Shown: positions 13,201-28,200, counted from the stretch's first letter. The stretch is 64,000 nucleotides of DNA from Sciurus carolinensis (GCF_902686445.1 NC_062232.1:12321105-12385104), one strand, 5' to 3'. Notes: a model not told the origin generated them from the letters alone. Program-made: numbers and translations.

Positions 13201-16200
13201 GTCACTGGAAGAAATGAGCAAGCAAAACTGAGAAGACCCACAGGTTGTTTTTCAATTTCGGTTAGCATTTGCTGCTGTATAAGTTCTGACAAGTTGCACT
13301 AGGCCCGTTTTAATCAGGGGTCTTCCTTGAAATGAAAGATTTGTAACCTAAGACTGTTAACTGATAAAAGTGCTTCTTAGAATGTGTGTGTGTATATACA
13401 CACACACATATATATTATATATATAAAATATATATGATATATATATTACATATATATATCATCATATATGCCATGTGCCATATTATTATGTTATTTGTCA
13501 TATAATCTATTAAGATTATATAGTTATTGGGCTGAGGAGTGTGGCTCAGTGGTAGTACACTTGCCTAACATACATGAGGTCCTGGGTTCAGTCCCCAGCA
13601 CCACAAAAAAATTATCTAGCTATTAAAATCATTTCTTCAATATAGACACTAGAAGAGAAATATAATAACCACCCTATCAACTTTAGTTCACAAGTGATCA
13701 TTTGAAAGGACAAATGATCTTAAGATTCTATTTCAGCAATTGGGGAGATTTGAATATGGCCTGTGATAGTGGCATTGCAATTATGTGGGAGCATGTCCTT
13801 GTGCGGGGGCGGGGGACATATGCAGAAGCATTTAGGGGGTAAGTACATAAATGTTCACAAATGATTCTCGAATGATTCATGGTGGGGAGGGGTTGGTCCA
13901 GAGAAAGAGAAAGCAAACATGGAAATGTTAGCAATTAATGAATCTAGTCAAAAGGTAGATTGGAGTACCAAGACTGTACTATTCTTGGTACTTTTATTGT
14001 AGACTTGAAATATTTTTAAAAAGATGTTGGGGAAAAAAGATAGTTCTTGATACGGTTATTCACAAAAGCCTACTTCCTCCTAAGAGAACAGAGCCTACAT
14101 GTAAAAACATCAAAATTTTTCTAAAATCGCAATTTAAAAAGCACTGTCAAAATCAGAATATTCTTGTGTAAAATCTTACAACTAAAAACACAATTCCTGT
14201 CTTAACTCCGACCAGTGACTGAACACATATTCTATACTGGTGCAAATCAGAGTTTAATAATCTGTAATAAAAATAATAATATATGCAAGACAGAGAAGAC
14301 ACACAGAATGATAAATACTCAAGACTGGTAGGAAGCTTTTAAGGAACTCAAGATTTCATGTTTGTTCTCCGATGTAAAGAAGGCTCTAGACTTTTAGAGC
14401 TGAAAAGAATCAGGAAGAAATACAATCTGATAGTTCAAGTCTCAATTTGTAGGTGATATAATGCAGGTCAGAGAAAATTCTACCAGTGTGGAAGTGTACA
14501 AGTGTTTAAAAGCTGTTAAGTGCTTTTAAAGTCGACCCAGAACCCCTTCCTGTGACTTATAATCAGTATTAGATCAATGTCCCCTGGAAATGGCCTACTT
14601 ATTTCATGGAACGCTTTCCAATAGAAATCAATTTTGTCTACAATGTTAAATTCTGGCAGTTCCAAAAAAGTTTGAAGGATTTCCAATTGTATTAGAGTAG
14701 GCTGAGGGTATTCCTAAGTTTGTAGAATGATTCCCAAAATATACTCGTTAAGGAAAAGGCTAATGAAAAATAAAAAGCAGATAATGAGAACAAGAAATAA
14801 TGAAAAAGTTGAAAAACTACTGTGTTACTCAGTAATCTTGCTTTGTCAAATAAAACCCCACATTATTGAGTATCTCCTTCCCATTTCTTAAAAGTGTTTC
14901 TGAAGCAATACTTCCATTCATTTATTCATGTGTTGAAATATTTAAATAACTGTCTTGTTCAAGACATAGGTAAGGACTTTGAGGGCCATACTATAATTTT
15001 TTTTATTAGCTTAATGGTGAAGGGCCATACTCTAATTTTTAAAACTATGTAACATTATCCTTCTGTGATAGCATTTTTTTTCTGGATATGAAGAAAGTAA
15101 TTTTTTCAAGCCTCAAAATGCAACTAAATTGAAAACAATCCTCCATATTTAACTCAATCTGAAATGTGAACTGTGAGCAAATACCTTGATTCTACACTGG
15201 AAGGAAAACACACCTAAGGGAGACAAAAATCCAAGCTTGCTCTTGGGACTCTGAACCATTAATCAATTAACTGTTGAGGTGGCCCTATTATTAGATCTTG
15301 CCCTTAATTAAGAGGTTCATGCAGGCTTAAGCTTAGGTTTCAAAAACCATTAATAATTACCCTTAAATGGCAAACAAAAGGAAAATTTCATAATCAGGGT
15401 GGTGTATCTTTAAAGACTATAAAAGTCACAGGATCCTTCTCAACTCTTCACGAGTCTCTGATTCTTCTAGCTGCTGCACTGTCCTGCACTGTCAGGTGAC
15501 AAGGTTAGTGTGATTTTAGTTCCACCTAGAGCTCCTTCTGCTTGCAGGAATACTTTGCTTCCTTTAAGAATGGTGTTCAAGAAAGTGGTCTGGAGAGAAA
15601 GTGGGTCGTGCCATCTAAGGATATTAGAGGCTAGAAGCTGAGGTCAGGGATTCCGAGACTGCAGCCCAGAGTACAGACTGCGGACCTGAGAAGGGAATGT
15701 CATTAATTACTAAGAAAAATGTTTATCTCCAGGGATTATCTCCTAACAGATGTATTCTAAGAATGGATATTTAACATACTATTGAAGTTTGTTTTTTGAA
15801 GTGCTGGGGATCAAACCCAGGGCCTTGCACCCATTTATAATTCAAAAGCATTTAAATTTGTGCTAATTTCTGTTATGCACTTAAATTTGCAAGTGCTTTA
15901 CCACTGAGCTCATTCCTAGCCCTAAGATTGTTTTTAAGACCCACTGATAATTACTAGTGTCATTGCCAAGTTCCTACCCTGACCCTCTCTTCTTCTCCTC
16001 CTCTCCTTTTTCTTATTCTCCCATCTCGACCAAGGAAAAGGCCCAGTAGAACTAAAATTCTGCTGATAACACTCAGAATTTTGGTAAGTTAGTTTCCTTC
16101 CAAATTTACAGGACATCAAAATGAGTTGTAAAAAGTCTCCCGAAGAACTGAAGAGCATTTTTGAAAAATATGCAGCCAGAGAAGGTGATCCAGACCAGTT

Positions 16201-19200
16201 GTCAAAGGATGAACTGAAGCTATTGATTCAGACTGAACTCCCTACTCTGCTCAAAGTGAGTACAGGTCTATAGAGCCTTTGAATGATCTTCAGATGATGG
16301 GAGGGGCCAAGGAGGAAAAGAAACTCTGTGCAGGCACTTCCCCTAAAGTCAAGCAAGTTCCCTGAAAGGGAGGGCACAGCCTTATACCCCTCCCACAGGC
16401 TCAGCACAGAACTCTCCATGGTAAATGGAAGCAGTCATTAAGCACTTTGGCCAAGTCACCATGCAAATCCGCTAAGACCTTCGGCCTGGTTTCAGCACCT
16501 CTGTGCCAGGCTTTAGGAAAACAAAGAGGACTGCAAAATAATATTTATTGGTCTTGAATGTGCATCATTGTTTTAATGTAGACTCCCTCAACAAAACCAA
16601 TACTTCCTTGGGGATGTGCTAAGAAAACCCAGCTTCAGGCTGACAAACTGCCCTGTTGGCACCCACTTATATTTCAAAAGCATTTAAATTTGTGCTAATT
16701 TGTGTTATGCACTTAAATTTGTGTTAATGAGGCAACCATGCACTTCTAAATGACTTTCCAGAAGAAACTAAATTTCTTTGGCTATCAAGATTCACATCAA
16801 AACCATCCCAGAGCTGACAAAATCAAAATGTATCCAGAGGCAACAGGGGATAGGGAAAGGTTGATTCTCTTTGCTCTGATATACTTTCTTTCCTTTTGTT
16901 AGAGAAAAAATACTTATGACACTTGCTAAAGATGGTAAGGCAATTACTGGGGGTGAGAGAGGGAAACAGTCAGGAAAAGTATGGGGATCACCATGGGGTC
17001 TTCAGTGGAAGAGTGAGACCAGTTCAACTTAGGACTCCAACAAGAACAAATGGGGGTTTATAACTAAGGAGAGGGGTGGGGTCAGTAGATGGAAAATACT
17101 AATGAAACACCAAGGATAAAGATTTTCTGGTAAAGTGACCTGACAGAATTTTTGCTGAAGGCAGGCCAACTTAACAAGACACCCAGGGTAATCAGATCCC
17201 AAGGGCTGGGAATTTTCCCTAAACTGACTTAGAAGGTTTCTTGCTAAAACTAGATTCCCAGAGAGGGAAGCTCAAAACCAGGCTCAGTCAAGCAGAAGAC
17301 TCAGGGGAGGTTGGCTAAGATTTGGTTAGGGATAGAGTCTTTGTCTTTGTCCCTTTGCAACTAAACATGACTGTGCAGCAGTTACATCCAATTCAATCAC
17401 TATTTAGCTAGAACTTCAGAAGAAGGCATTTGCTTCAAGTATCCTTGCTTTCCAGGTTTTAATTGGAAATGTCCCCTTCTGCCACTATGGCAGTTGGAAA
17501 GACTTCTGTTTGTAATGCTAAAAAAAAAAAAACAGCTGAATTCAACATTATATGATGTTTCCTCATTTTCTTGAAGTTGAAATATAAAGTAACTTGTGTG
17601 CATGTGTGTTGCTGGAAATTGAACCCAGGGTCTTGGGCATGCTAAGCAGGGACTCTAACCTTGAGCTACACCTCCAACTCCTAAAATAACTTTTTTGTGT
17701 GTGGTAACAGGGATCAAACCCAGGATCTTATGCACACTAAGCATGTGCTCTACTACCGATCGATATACTCAACCCCAAAATAACCTTCAAAAACAGTAAA
17801 ATAACCAGCAAGAAAAGATGATTCTTAATTAAAAGAAAAAAACTTTAGAGTATTAAAATTTTTAAGAACCTTAACTTTTTCTAAAAGGAAGAAAAACAAC
17901 AATCTAACAGGAAAGCCTAGGCAATTAAATGAGTCGTTTTGAAAGGTAAGACTCACCAGACACAGTGGCCCATATCTGTAATACCAACTACTCTGGCAGC
18001 TGAGGCAGGAGGATTGCAAGTTCAAGGACAGCCTCAGCAACTTAGCAAGACCCTGTCTCAAAATAAAAACTTAAAAGGGTTGGGTATGTGGCTCAATGGT
18101 AGAACGCCCCTGGGTTCAATCCCCAGTAGCACAAAGAGGAAAAAAAGGTAAGACTGATAAATTTTTCTTTATTTTATGTATTTCCTACAAAAAGTGCATA
18201 AGACTATCATAATTTGGAAAAAGGTAGGAAGATTAATAGTAAGTGTTAAAAGTCTCCTTACATATTCCTGGTTATATTTACTAAGGTTTTCCAGCTATAC
18301 TCTGTTTTATCATCACCTTATATGGTTTAGAATTTAGTAAATGCTTTGTATTTATAAAACATGTTGAATAACTACCTTAGAGTTTGGCCTTGCGATCCCC
18401 CAAAAGGTCAAGTTTCTTTGTAGGACTTTAAAGGATTAAAATACATCTTGCCTGTAGCGATCTATTGTATAACAAAGTAAATAAACTTGATCTGTCTATT
18501 TAAAAATAGTTAAAATGGTAAATTTAATGTTTTTAACCACTATTTTATGTATATGTACCTATAGATATAGAGAGACAGCCAGTGTAATTTGAAGCTGACA
18601 TAAACCATTATTTCAATAGGTTTTCTAAGTATTATTTGGCCACAGATAGTCTCCTACCTAAAATTCCAAGCAGTAATAGCTTTAAGATTTGAGTTTTATG
18701 GCAGAGACCAAAAAAATGAAGTCTGCTTGGGACACTACAGGAATATCAGTGGTCACAAAGCTTGAACATGACCTCATAGGACATCTCAAGCAGCAGTTCT
18801 CAAGCCTGGTCCTGGACCAGCAGCATCAGTTCCACCTGGGAACCTGTTGGAAATACAGATGGTAGGCGCTCCACAGGGTTAGTGAATGACAAACTCTGAT
18901 CGCCGTGAAACCAGCCATCTCTGCCTACTAAGGTCAGGAAGCCCATCAGGTGACTCTGATGCATGCTAAAGCATGAGAACCGGTGATCCAAAGTCATCTT
19001 GGATAATCCAGAGGCGTGCTGCAGCCCAGGGTTTAGGAAAACTTCAGGTGGTAGCTCTTTACAGGGTTGGAGTCTGGGGTCAAGGTCTGAAACCCAAGCC
19101 CTCGGCTAACTACTATGCATCCTGGAGCAAGTCATCAGCTGTCCTGAATCTCAGTTTCCTCACCTAAAAAGTAGATCTCCCCTATAAGGTGGCTGAGTTA

Positions 19201-22200
19201 AAAAAAAAAAAAGGTACCTAGTTCTATGACATAGACCAATACTATACCTAAAGCTGGTTTTTCCACACCTAACCATCAGTAGCATGTGACTGGAAAGTCA
19301 GATAGTCTTCTTGGAAAGAAGACCCAGTACCACTAATTTCAGAAAATGTGTAGTAGTATCTGATTCAGCTTTTCCCCCTCCCTAGTCTGATCCTTTTTGT
19401 CTAAAACCAGGGTCCAAGCACCATAGACGACCTCTTTAATGAGCTGGACAAGAATGGAGATGGAGAAGTTAGTTTCGAAGAATTTCAAGTCTTAGTGAAA
19501 AAGATATCCCAGTGAAGAAGCAAACAAACAGCATCCTGAGCCCGGAATGAAGAGCACCTGGGATTCTATCTGCCATGGAATCCCCATATTTCTGGTTGAA
19601 TTCCTCACAATTATAATGATCTGGTTGTGAGGTCCACTTACTGTCAATAAAGAAATTCTTAGACATGTCTCCCTTTGTTGAGTACTGACTCTCTTAACTA
19701 AGTAGATTAAAATGTAGTCTTAGCCTGACTCTCAACTTTTAAGATTTTTTAAAATGGGGCTGGAGATGGGGCTAGTGGTAGAGCACTTGCTTGGCATATG
19801 CAAAGTCCTGGAGTTGATCCCCAGCACCACACCAAAAAAGAGAGAGACCCAAAATAATTTTGTGACCTTACCAAGACCACAAAGATGGTGTCAGGGACTT
19901 GAAAAGAATCGTGGAATGTCAAAGCAAGGCCCTCACTCCACTTTTCCAGTGGAATAACTTTGCTCCTTGTCCCCCAACTACTCAATGCTGGCGTCATTTC
20001 CAATTTTAACTCTTATTTCATGTTATTCAATAACCAGCGAGGAACGGACTTCAAAAGCAGACACTTGTCTCTGAGTCACCTCCCAGCCCTCACTGTGCTT
20101 TTTGAAGGAATGACCCTCAAGGGAACAGAAAGAACACAGGACCAAGAGGCAGTCACTCTGCTCCTGAGAGGTGGCCTCAGGTCTACCAGTCTAACATCTT
20201 GGTTCTAGAAAACAACATTCTGAACAATGTTCTTTCAATCTTTTTATTTTTAACTCATGCTGGGAGCCAAAATTGCCAAGCTTCACTTTCTGTAGAAAGC
20301 ATCAGAAAGTTATGGAACCTTCAAAATGTAGAAAATAGTAATAATGAATGTTTTCCAATTGTATAAGCCCTTCAGAAGATTGCTGTATTATCCTACCCTA
20401 AGCTGAGATTCCAGGGTTTTTTTTTTAACCTAATGAACTCAAGCATATACTGGGTGTGTCAGTCAAGGTGGCTGCTGTCATTTATACACACACACACACA
20501 CACACACACTGCCCCAGTAGCTTAAAGACCCTCAGAGGTGGCCAGTGGCGCACATGCTCATGTTCCTACCCACACCCTGTCTGCCCAGAGAATGGCTAGG
20601 TGGCTGCCTGGCAGGAAAGGGACCTGTCCAAGGGCTGGACAGGGCTAAACTCATCTCTGGTAAGCTCAAGCTCACAAAGAGGAAAGTCCAGGTTGATGTA
20701 AGGATCTGTAACAAGGAAGGGCAGGGGAGGTCAATTTGGCCAGGCACAAGAGGAGTAGGTGACAGTGACTTAGAAGAGAGAAGGAGGGAATGCATTTAAA
20801 TCTGCTTAAATATATGCTAGAAAAAAAATCTCTGTAATCACACACTAGAAACTAATACCAATGGTTACATATTAGCACAGGGCTAGGCAGATGGGGACAG
20901 GGATAAGAGAGCAACTTTTCTCTTGATATCTTACTGTATATTTGGATTTATTTTCCAGTGCTGGGGATCAAACCCTGGGCCTCAGGCATGTTAAGCAAGT
21001 ACTCTACCACTGATCTACATCCCCAGCCTCCTGTATATTTGGATTTTTGAACCATAGGGATGTGTTTCCTATCCAGAAGAATAAATGAAGCCAGGCATGG
21101 TGGGGCATGTCTGTAATCCCAGCTACTCAGGAGGCTGAAGTAGGAGGATCTCAAGTTTCAGGCCAGCCTCAGCAACTTGGTGAGCTCCTGTCTCAAAATA
21201 AAAATAAAAAGGGCTAGGAGTATAGCTCAGTAGTAGGACAGTTGCCTAGCATGCAAGAAGCCCTGGGTTCAATCCCAAGTACTGCAAAAGAAAAAAAAAG
21301 GAATAAATAAAAATTTTCAATTAAAAGAGGACATTTTAAAATCCCGAGTTGATTTTCATTATAAGCTTCTCTGTACTCTCTTATCTGCAATAGTCAGACA
21401 ATACAAACATGGATCCAGATACAATGATGCATGCCTGCAACCACAGCAACTCTGAAAGCTGACGTAGGAGGATCACAAGTTCGAGGCCAGCCTCAGCAAC
21501 TTCTGAGATACTGTCTCAAAAAATAAAAAATAAAAAGGGTTGGAGGTATAGCTCAGTGGTAAAGCACCACTCAGTTAAGTTTCCAGTACCACACACACAA
21601 AAAAAACTATCTAAATTTTGAGAGAAGCATATATCTGTAGAGATTTGGAAGGAAAAGATACAATTAAGGAAGTTTCCCCCAAAAATAAAATGGAATTTAT
21701 TGGAAACCATTTCAAACATTCAGGAACTTAAGCAGAAAAGATTCTGAGATTCTCAGGAAAATGACTTCTAACCCTTCCACCAAGAAGCAGAAGAGATTTT
21801 ATAAATAGTTGAGGAAATATTTAAATACAATTTGTATCATTCTAACTCAACAAAGGAGCATTACATTATCATATCCCTAAGCATTTCTAATAACTAATTA
21901 TATCTAACTGTAGGGAGATCCCAAACAATCCTAACTACCTCCCCATTTGGAGGCTTTTAGGTTGTTATCATTTCTGATTCTTCTTAGTGTTATAATGATT
22001 ACACCACTGTCATTTGTAACACTTCTAAATGTTATAAAGAGTCCTTATTTATATTTCTGTCAACATTTCATATTTCCTTAGGAGGATCTCTGAGAAGCAA
22101 ATGTCTGTCAGAGGGTGAGGATATGGGTATAGTGTATGAAACAGACTACCCAATTGATTGGCCAATAGGTGCTATGAATTCACATCTTTTATTTGTTGCT

Positions 22201-25200
22201 GGTTTTGTGTATATGTGTGCATATGTGTGTGTGTGTGTGTCCTCTTTGTGATGCTGGGGATTGAACCCAGAGCCTGGCCATGCTAGGAAGGTGTTCTGCC
22301 ACTGAGCTACATCCCCAGCCTTGTTGCTGGTTCTAATAGAAACTGTCAACCACTTCACCATGAAGTTTACTATTGGCTATTGTTTGCAAAAGATTTTCTT
22401 TATCAGTGAGGCATAGTGGCACACACCTGTAATCCCAGCTATTCGAGAGGCAGAGGCAGGAGGATCACAAGTTTGAAACCAGCCTGAGCAAACTTAATGA
22501 GACTCTGTCTCAAAATAAAATTTAAAAAGGGTTGGGAATGTAGCTCAGTGGCAGAGCACTTGCCGAGTAGATGCAAGGCCCTGGGTTCAATCCCCTGTAC
22601 AGAAATTTAAAGAAAAAACAAGGATACTCCTTCCCTTGCTTAGAAAGTGTCAGGGATTGGGGATTCAGCTCAGTGGCAGAGCACAAGGCCCTGAGTTTGG
22701 TCTTCAGCATCAGCCCTGAAGAAAAGAAAAAGGAGCACCAGTCTAATCAGGCATGGTGATGCACACTTGTAATCCCAGCGGTTCAGGAGGCTAAGGTAGG
22801 AGGACTGCAAGTTCAAGGCCAGCCTCAGCAATTTAGCGAGACCCTAAGCAACTTAGCAAGACCCTGTCTCAAAAGAAAAAAAAGGCTGGGGATGTGGCTC
22901 AGTGGTTAAACACCTCTGGGTTCAATCCCCAGTACCAAAAAAATAGAAGTACCAGTCTCTTCCTAGTATATTATGAGACTGTGATCACTGGGGTGTGGAT
23001 ACTGTAGACTGTCTTTTGCACATCTATGGGGTCTCTATCTTTTGTTCAGTCGATATGTGTTAATTGATCCAATTCCCAGAATAACACAGTCTCCAGTATG
23101 ATTGATTATTCTCTAATGCTGTTAAATTGAACACTCGAATATTTTAAGATTTTACAGCTTCATTCCTAACTGACATTAGTCCACAGTCCAAGTGCTTGTT
23201 ACTTGCTGTGTGTACTTCATTAGCTGTGGTATCTAGGGCATGCTAGCTTCCCATTTTAGCATAGGGCCTATGTATCACTTAGCCCCTCCCAGAGTAGCAT
23301 TTCAACTGGGATTTGTAGGAAGCACCAGGAGGAGAGTATACAGGGAAGAGGCAGCAGTGGCCATTCAAAAGAAAAAAGAACACCCCCAGTAAGCACATGG
23401 TGTCCATGTACACACACACTGTGCCTCGCATGGAAAACCAGGAGTGAGGAATGAAGGGCACACTGGCTTCAGAACATCGAAGTCCTTGGCTACCATGCTA
23501 AAGAGTCAGCCCAAGGCCAGAAAGGGAGCAGAAGGTGTAAAAGTCACAGAATGGCATGAATGTGCTTTAAGATGAGGTAGGTGACAAATTCGAATGGCGA
23601 TTATCAAGAACACAAGCAACAACAGGTGTTGGCGAGGATGTGGGGAGAAAGGTACACTCATACATTGCTGGTGGGGCTGCAAATTAGTGCAACCACTCTG
23701 GAAAGCAGTGTGGAGACTCCTTAGAAAACTTGGAATGGAACCACCATTTGACCCAGCTATCCCACTCCTTGGCCTATACTCAAAGGACTTAAAATCAGCA
23801 TACTACAGAGATGCAGCCACATCAATGTTCATAGCTGCTCAATTCACAATAGCTAGATTATAGAACCAACCTAGGTGTCCTTCAATTGATGAATTGGATA
23901 AAGAAACTGTGGCATATATATACAATGGAATATTACTCAGCCATAAATAATAATAATAATATGACATTTACAGATAAATGGATGGAGTTGGAGAATATCA
24001 TGCTGAGATAAGCCAATCCCCAAAAACCAAAGGCCAAATGTTTTCTCTGATAAGTGGATAATACATAATGGGAGTGGGAGGGGTAAGAGAAGAATGCAGG
24101 AAGGATGGATTGTGTAGACGGATGAGGGGTGGGGATGGGTGGGGGAAGGAAAGATAATGGAATTAGACAAACATCATTACCCTACGTACGATTATGCAAA
24201 CGGTGTGACCCTACTTCATGTACAACCCAAGAAATGAAAGTTGTACTCCATTTGTGTACAATGAATCAAAAAATAATAATAAAAAAAATTTAAAAGAAAA
24301 GATAAGGTGGGTGCCATCAAAAGTCTGCAAGGGTGTGGAAGCCAGGACCATGCAGGGGGCCTTCACAGCAAGTGGGGCAAGAATAGGGGCAAGATATAGG
24401 AAACAGACAGGAGAGACACTTTCTCTGATTGACTAAGATTTGCTGGCATGAACAAATTATTGTTTGAAGTTTAATCTTCATAAAAGGTGAAAAATGAAGC
24501 CAGGCACAGTGGCACATGCCTGTAATTTCAGCAATTTGGGAGGCTGAGGCAGGAGGATTGCAAATTCAAGGCCAGCCTCAGCAAATTAGCATGACCTCAT
24601 CTCAAATTTTAAAAAGGGCTGGAGCTATAGCTTTTATAGCTTTATAGGTAAAGTGTCTTGGGTTCAATCCCCAGTACCAAAAAAGAAGAAAATGTGGACA
24701 TGAGTGGAGTGGTAAGTGCATACGTGTTCATGTTGTTAGCCTTCTTGGCCTCAATTCCTAACATTGATCTGATCTCCCACATCACCAGAGTTCACCTACA
24801 TTTCCCCTTAAATCAACAGCCTAGCATTTTACCAGTCACCTAACTCCACTCCTTACTAGACTACAAGCTCCACCAGGGCAAGGGTCTGATCTGCTCTTTC
24901 ACTGACGCATCCCCAAGTTTAGATTGGGGCCTGGTAAGTAGAAGGAGCTCAGTAGGTATTTTCTGGTTGATTCTTGACTATCTAGTCACTAAATCTTGTT
25001 GATTCTCTCCACTCTGCCAGCCAGATCACCAGTTACTGTGACTCCTACTCTGGCCCAGCTCCTTAACTTGAAGATAGAAGCTCCCAGAATCCTTACCCAT
25101 GTGCTGGAGTCTTTTCTCCCCCTCATCCGACAGGTGCCCATGCCAGGTGAACCTTCCTACAGCACCTGTACTATGGAAAATTCTGGCATGAGCATGGTAT

Positions 25201-28200
25201 TTGTATAAGATGATGTCGGAGGTGACAGAAACTATCTTATTAGTTCCTTTTTGGCTTCAAGTTAATTTTGACACTGATACTCCTGGACTTCCACAAATCA
25301 GCACCAATATCCCTGAATTCCTTATACTCCCTATAGGAGCTGTGTGCTTCTGCCAAGTCTCTCACTCTTTCATGGCCAGATCTTGCACATTCCAGCCTAG
25401 CACATGTCTCCCCTCCTTTTTATAAAGTCCCCAAGCCTTCAACAATCTTCCCTTCTTATTCCAACCCACTGTATTTTTTCCTGACTGAATTCTTGAGAAT
25501 GACATAAATGGTCACTCTCTGGTCACTGTCTGGCTGATGGAGTGGAAAGAATGATCTACCTGCACTGTCCCAATACCGTGGTCACTAGACACATATGGCT
25601 ATTGATGTATAAATTAATGAAAATTAAATAAATTTAAAATTCAGTTCCTCAGTCAAACTAGCTACTTATCAAGTGCTCCATATGTGGCTAGTGGTTACTA
25701 TATTGGATGACATAGATAGAACATTCCATCATGGCAGAGAGTTCTAGTGGACAATGCTACTAGCATTAAAGAGAGCAGACTCATATACTGCCCATACATT
25801 TGGTTATTTGTTTCTCCAGTCTGTCCTAAATCCTCAGCTAGACTGCAAGAGGAATCATAAATGCAGTTCATTTGTAATACACTGTATTTGGGACTTCAGT
25901 AAAGCGAACAAGTTCCAAACACAGTGATTTTTTTTAATAATCTCTTTCCACTAACATTCAATCATTTCTACTGCAAAAAAAAATCTTTCAAGAGGTTGAA
26001 ATACCTATTTCTAAGGCATTTCCTATTGAACTCAAGGTACAAATGCTTTAAAATACTTTAGATTTGAAGTACTCATTTAGTCACTCATTTTTTTATTCAC
26101 ATAATGGATTACCCTTGTGATTCATTAATGGGTGCTCACTCCGAGCTGCACCATCTCCTTTCAAAGAGAAGACTGGGGGCAGGGTGGTGAAGGCCAGGAA
26201 AAGATGCCCTGAGCCATTAGGGCAGAGGCCATCACCCTGGAAAGGAGAATGTTCCTTTTTTTTTAAAGCCCTTTTAGGAAATGATTGACAAAAATTATAT
26301 ACATTCAAGATGTACAACATGAGTTTTCATATATGCATAAATTGTGAAATGATTACTAAAATCAAGCGAATATCCATTATCTCACATAGTGGCCATTTTT
26401 GTGTGTGTGTGTGTGTGTGTGTGCGTGCATGTGTGTGGCAAGAACACTTGAGATCTATTAACTATAGTCACCAGGGCTGTGCATTGGGTCTTCAGAATTA
26501 CTCATTTATAACTGCAAGTTTGTTCCCTTGACCAACATCTTCCCCATTTCCCGCTCCCTCAGGTCCTGGTAACCACCCTTTCTACTCTGTTTTTATGAGT
26601 TCAATTTTTATATTCCATATATAAGTGAGATCATGCAGTGTTTGTCTCTGTGTGGGTTATTTCACTTAACATAAAGTCCTCCAGATTCATCTACATTGTT
26701 GCAAATGGGAGGATTTCAATCTTTTTAAAGACTGAATAAAATTCCATTGCATATATATAGCACATTTTCTTTATACATTGATGGACATGTAGGTCGATTC
26801 TACATCTAGGCTCTTGTGATTGATGCTGCAATGAACATGGGAATGCAGACATCTCTTGGACATAATAAGCTCGTATCCTTTGGATATATATCAAGAAGGA
26901 GGATTGCTAGATCATATGGTAGTTTTTAGTTTTAGTTCTGTTTGGTTTTGATGGGTTTTTATTTGTTTGTTTTTGTTTGGGGGGGATTTTTCTTCAGGGG
27001 GCACCAGGGCTTGAACCCCTGGCACTCTTCTACTGAGCCACATCCCCAGTCCTTCTTATTTTATTTTTGAGACAGGACCTTGGTAAATTGCTGAGGCTGG
27101 CCTTGAACTTGTGATCCTCCTGCCTCTGCCTCCCAAATAGCTGGGATTACAGGCATGCACCACTGCGCCCAGTTATTTTCAATGTTTTGAGGAGTCTCTA
27201 CACTCTTTTCCATAATGGCTATACCAATTTACATTTCCATCAACAATGTGCAAGGTTTCCCTTTGAGGAGAATTTTTCTTTCTCCAGGTAGAAGGTGGTT
27301 ACCTCAGTCTAATATCAACTCAGAACCTAACATCTCCAAAGAAACATTATCGAACAACTGTTAGGTTCCAGGACAGACCCATAAAAGGCTATTTCACCAC
27401 ATTAGAGCTGAATTCTTAATAACTGTTTTTATGGGGTGGGGGTTTAGCCCAAACTCACTTCAAAATAACTTCTATAAGATCTTTTGTCAGTTGAGAAATA
27501 CTTTAATGTTCACAAGGCAAATAAGTCCCCAGAGTAATAAAAGTTGCCTAAAAGGTAACTCTAAATGGGCTCTTGTTTTTAAAAAATATCTCAATTTGCA
27601 TACCACATAAAGTTGTCGAAAATTAAGGAAGAGGAAAACATTTCAAACACGGTTTTAAAGGCAAAAATGTAATGCATTCATTATGCTTAATGTATAACAT
27701 CAATTACCCTTCACCTGAATTAACTTTTAATTATAAGTGACTATTTCACAAATCTACCACCAGATATAAAATTAAATTAACTTTGAAAGTGAAGTCATAC
27801 TTATGATAACCAAAACTGAAATAATATCAAAAGTCACAGTCTCAAGTATCTATCTGCATCTTATTAAAGTACTTCAAATTTCTTGCTTTTTCTTACCAAT
27901 ACCCCTATCCCAGTATGCACATGTGTGTTGCTGTGTTTTGCAGTTGGAACACCCTGTTTTCGGGATGTTATATCTTATGTAAATTCAGGGGGGTTTTGTT
28001 GCTGTTTTGGGATTTGTTTGTTGCTATACTAAGGACTAAGTCCAGGAACACTCTATTGCTGAGCAACGTCCCTAGTCCTTTTTGCTTTGTTTTGTTTTAA
28101 TTTTAATTTTTTGTTTTGAGACAGGGTCTCACTAAGTTGCTTAGGGACTTGCTAAGTTGCTGAGGCTGGCCTCAAACTTGTGATCCTCCTGCCTCAGTCT

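Larger units (their letters stand above)
26268..27265 (-). mobile_element. Old L1 3' end split by a SINE
   Basis: Antisense 3' UTR at 26290-26660, antisense ORF2 end at 26690-26930 and 27177-27255, with a B1-dID in between. Confidence 0.82.

Noticed and set aside
15256..15270. Second HNF1-like palindrome (TTAATCAATTAAC)
   Set aside because: The half-site spacing is one base too long for the HNF1 consensus.
23594..23863. Possible protein gene with CWWGCK motif
   Set aside because: It is the L1 ORF2 C-terminus in a 5'-truncated copy with a stop codon.
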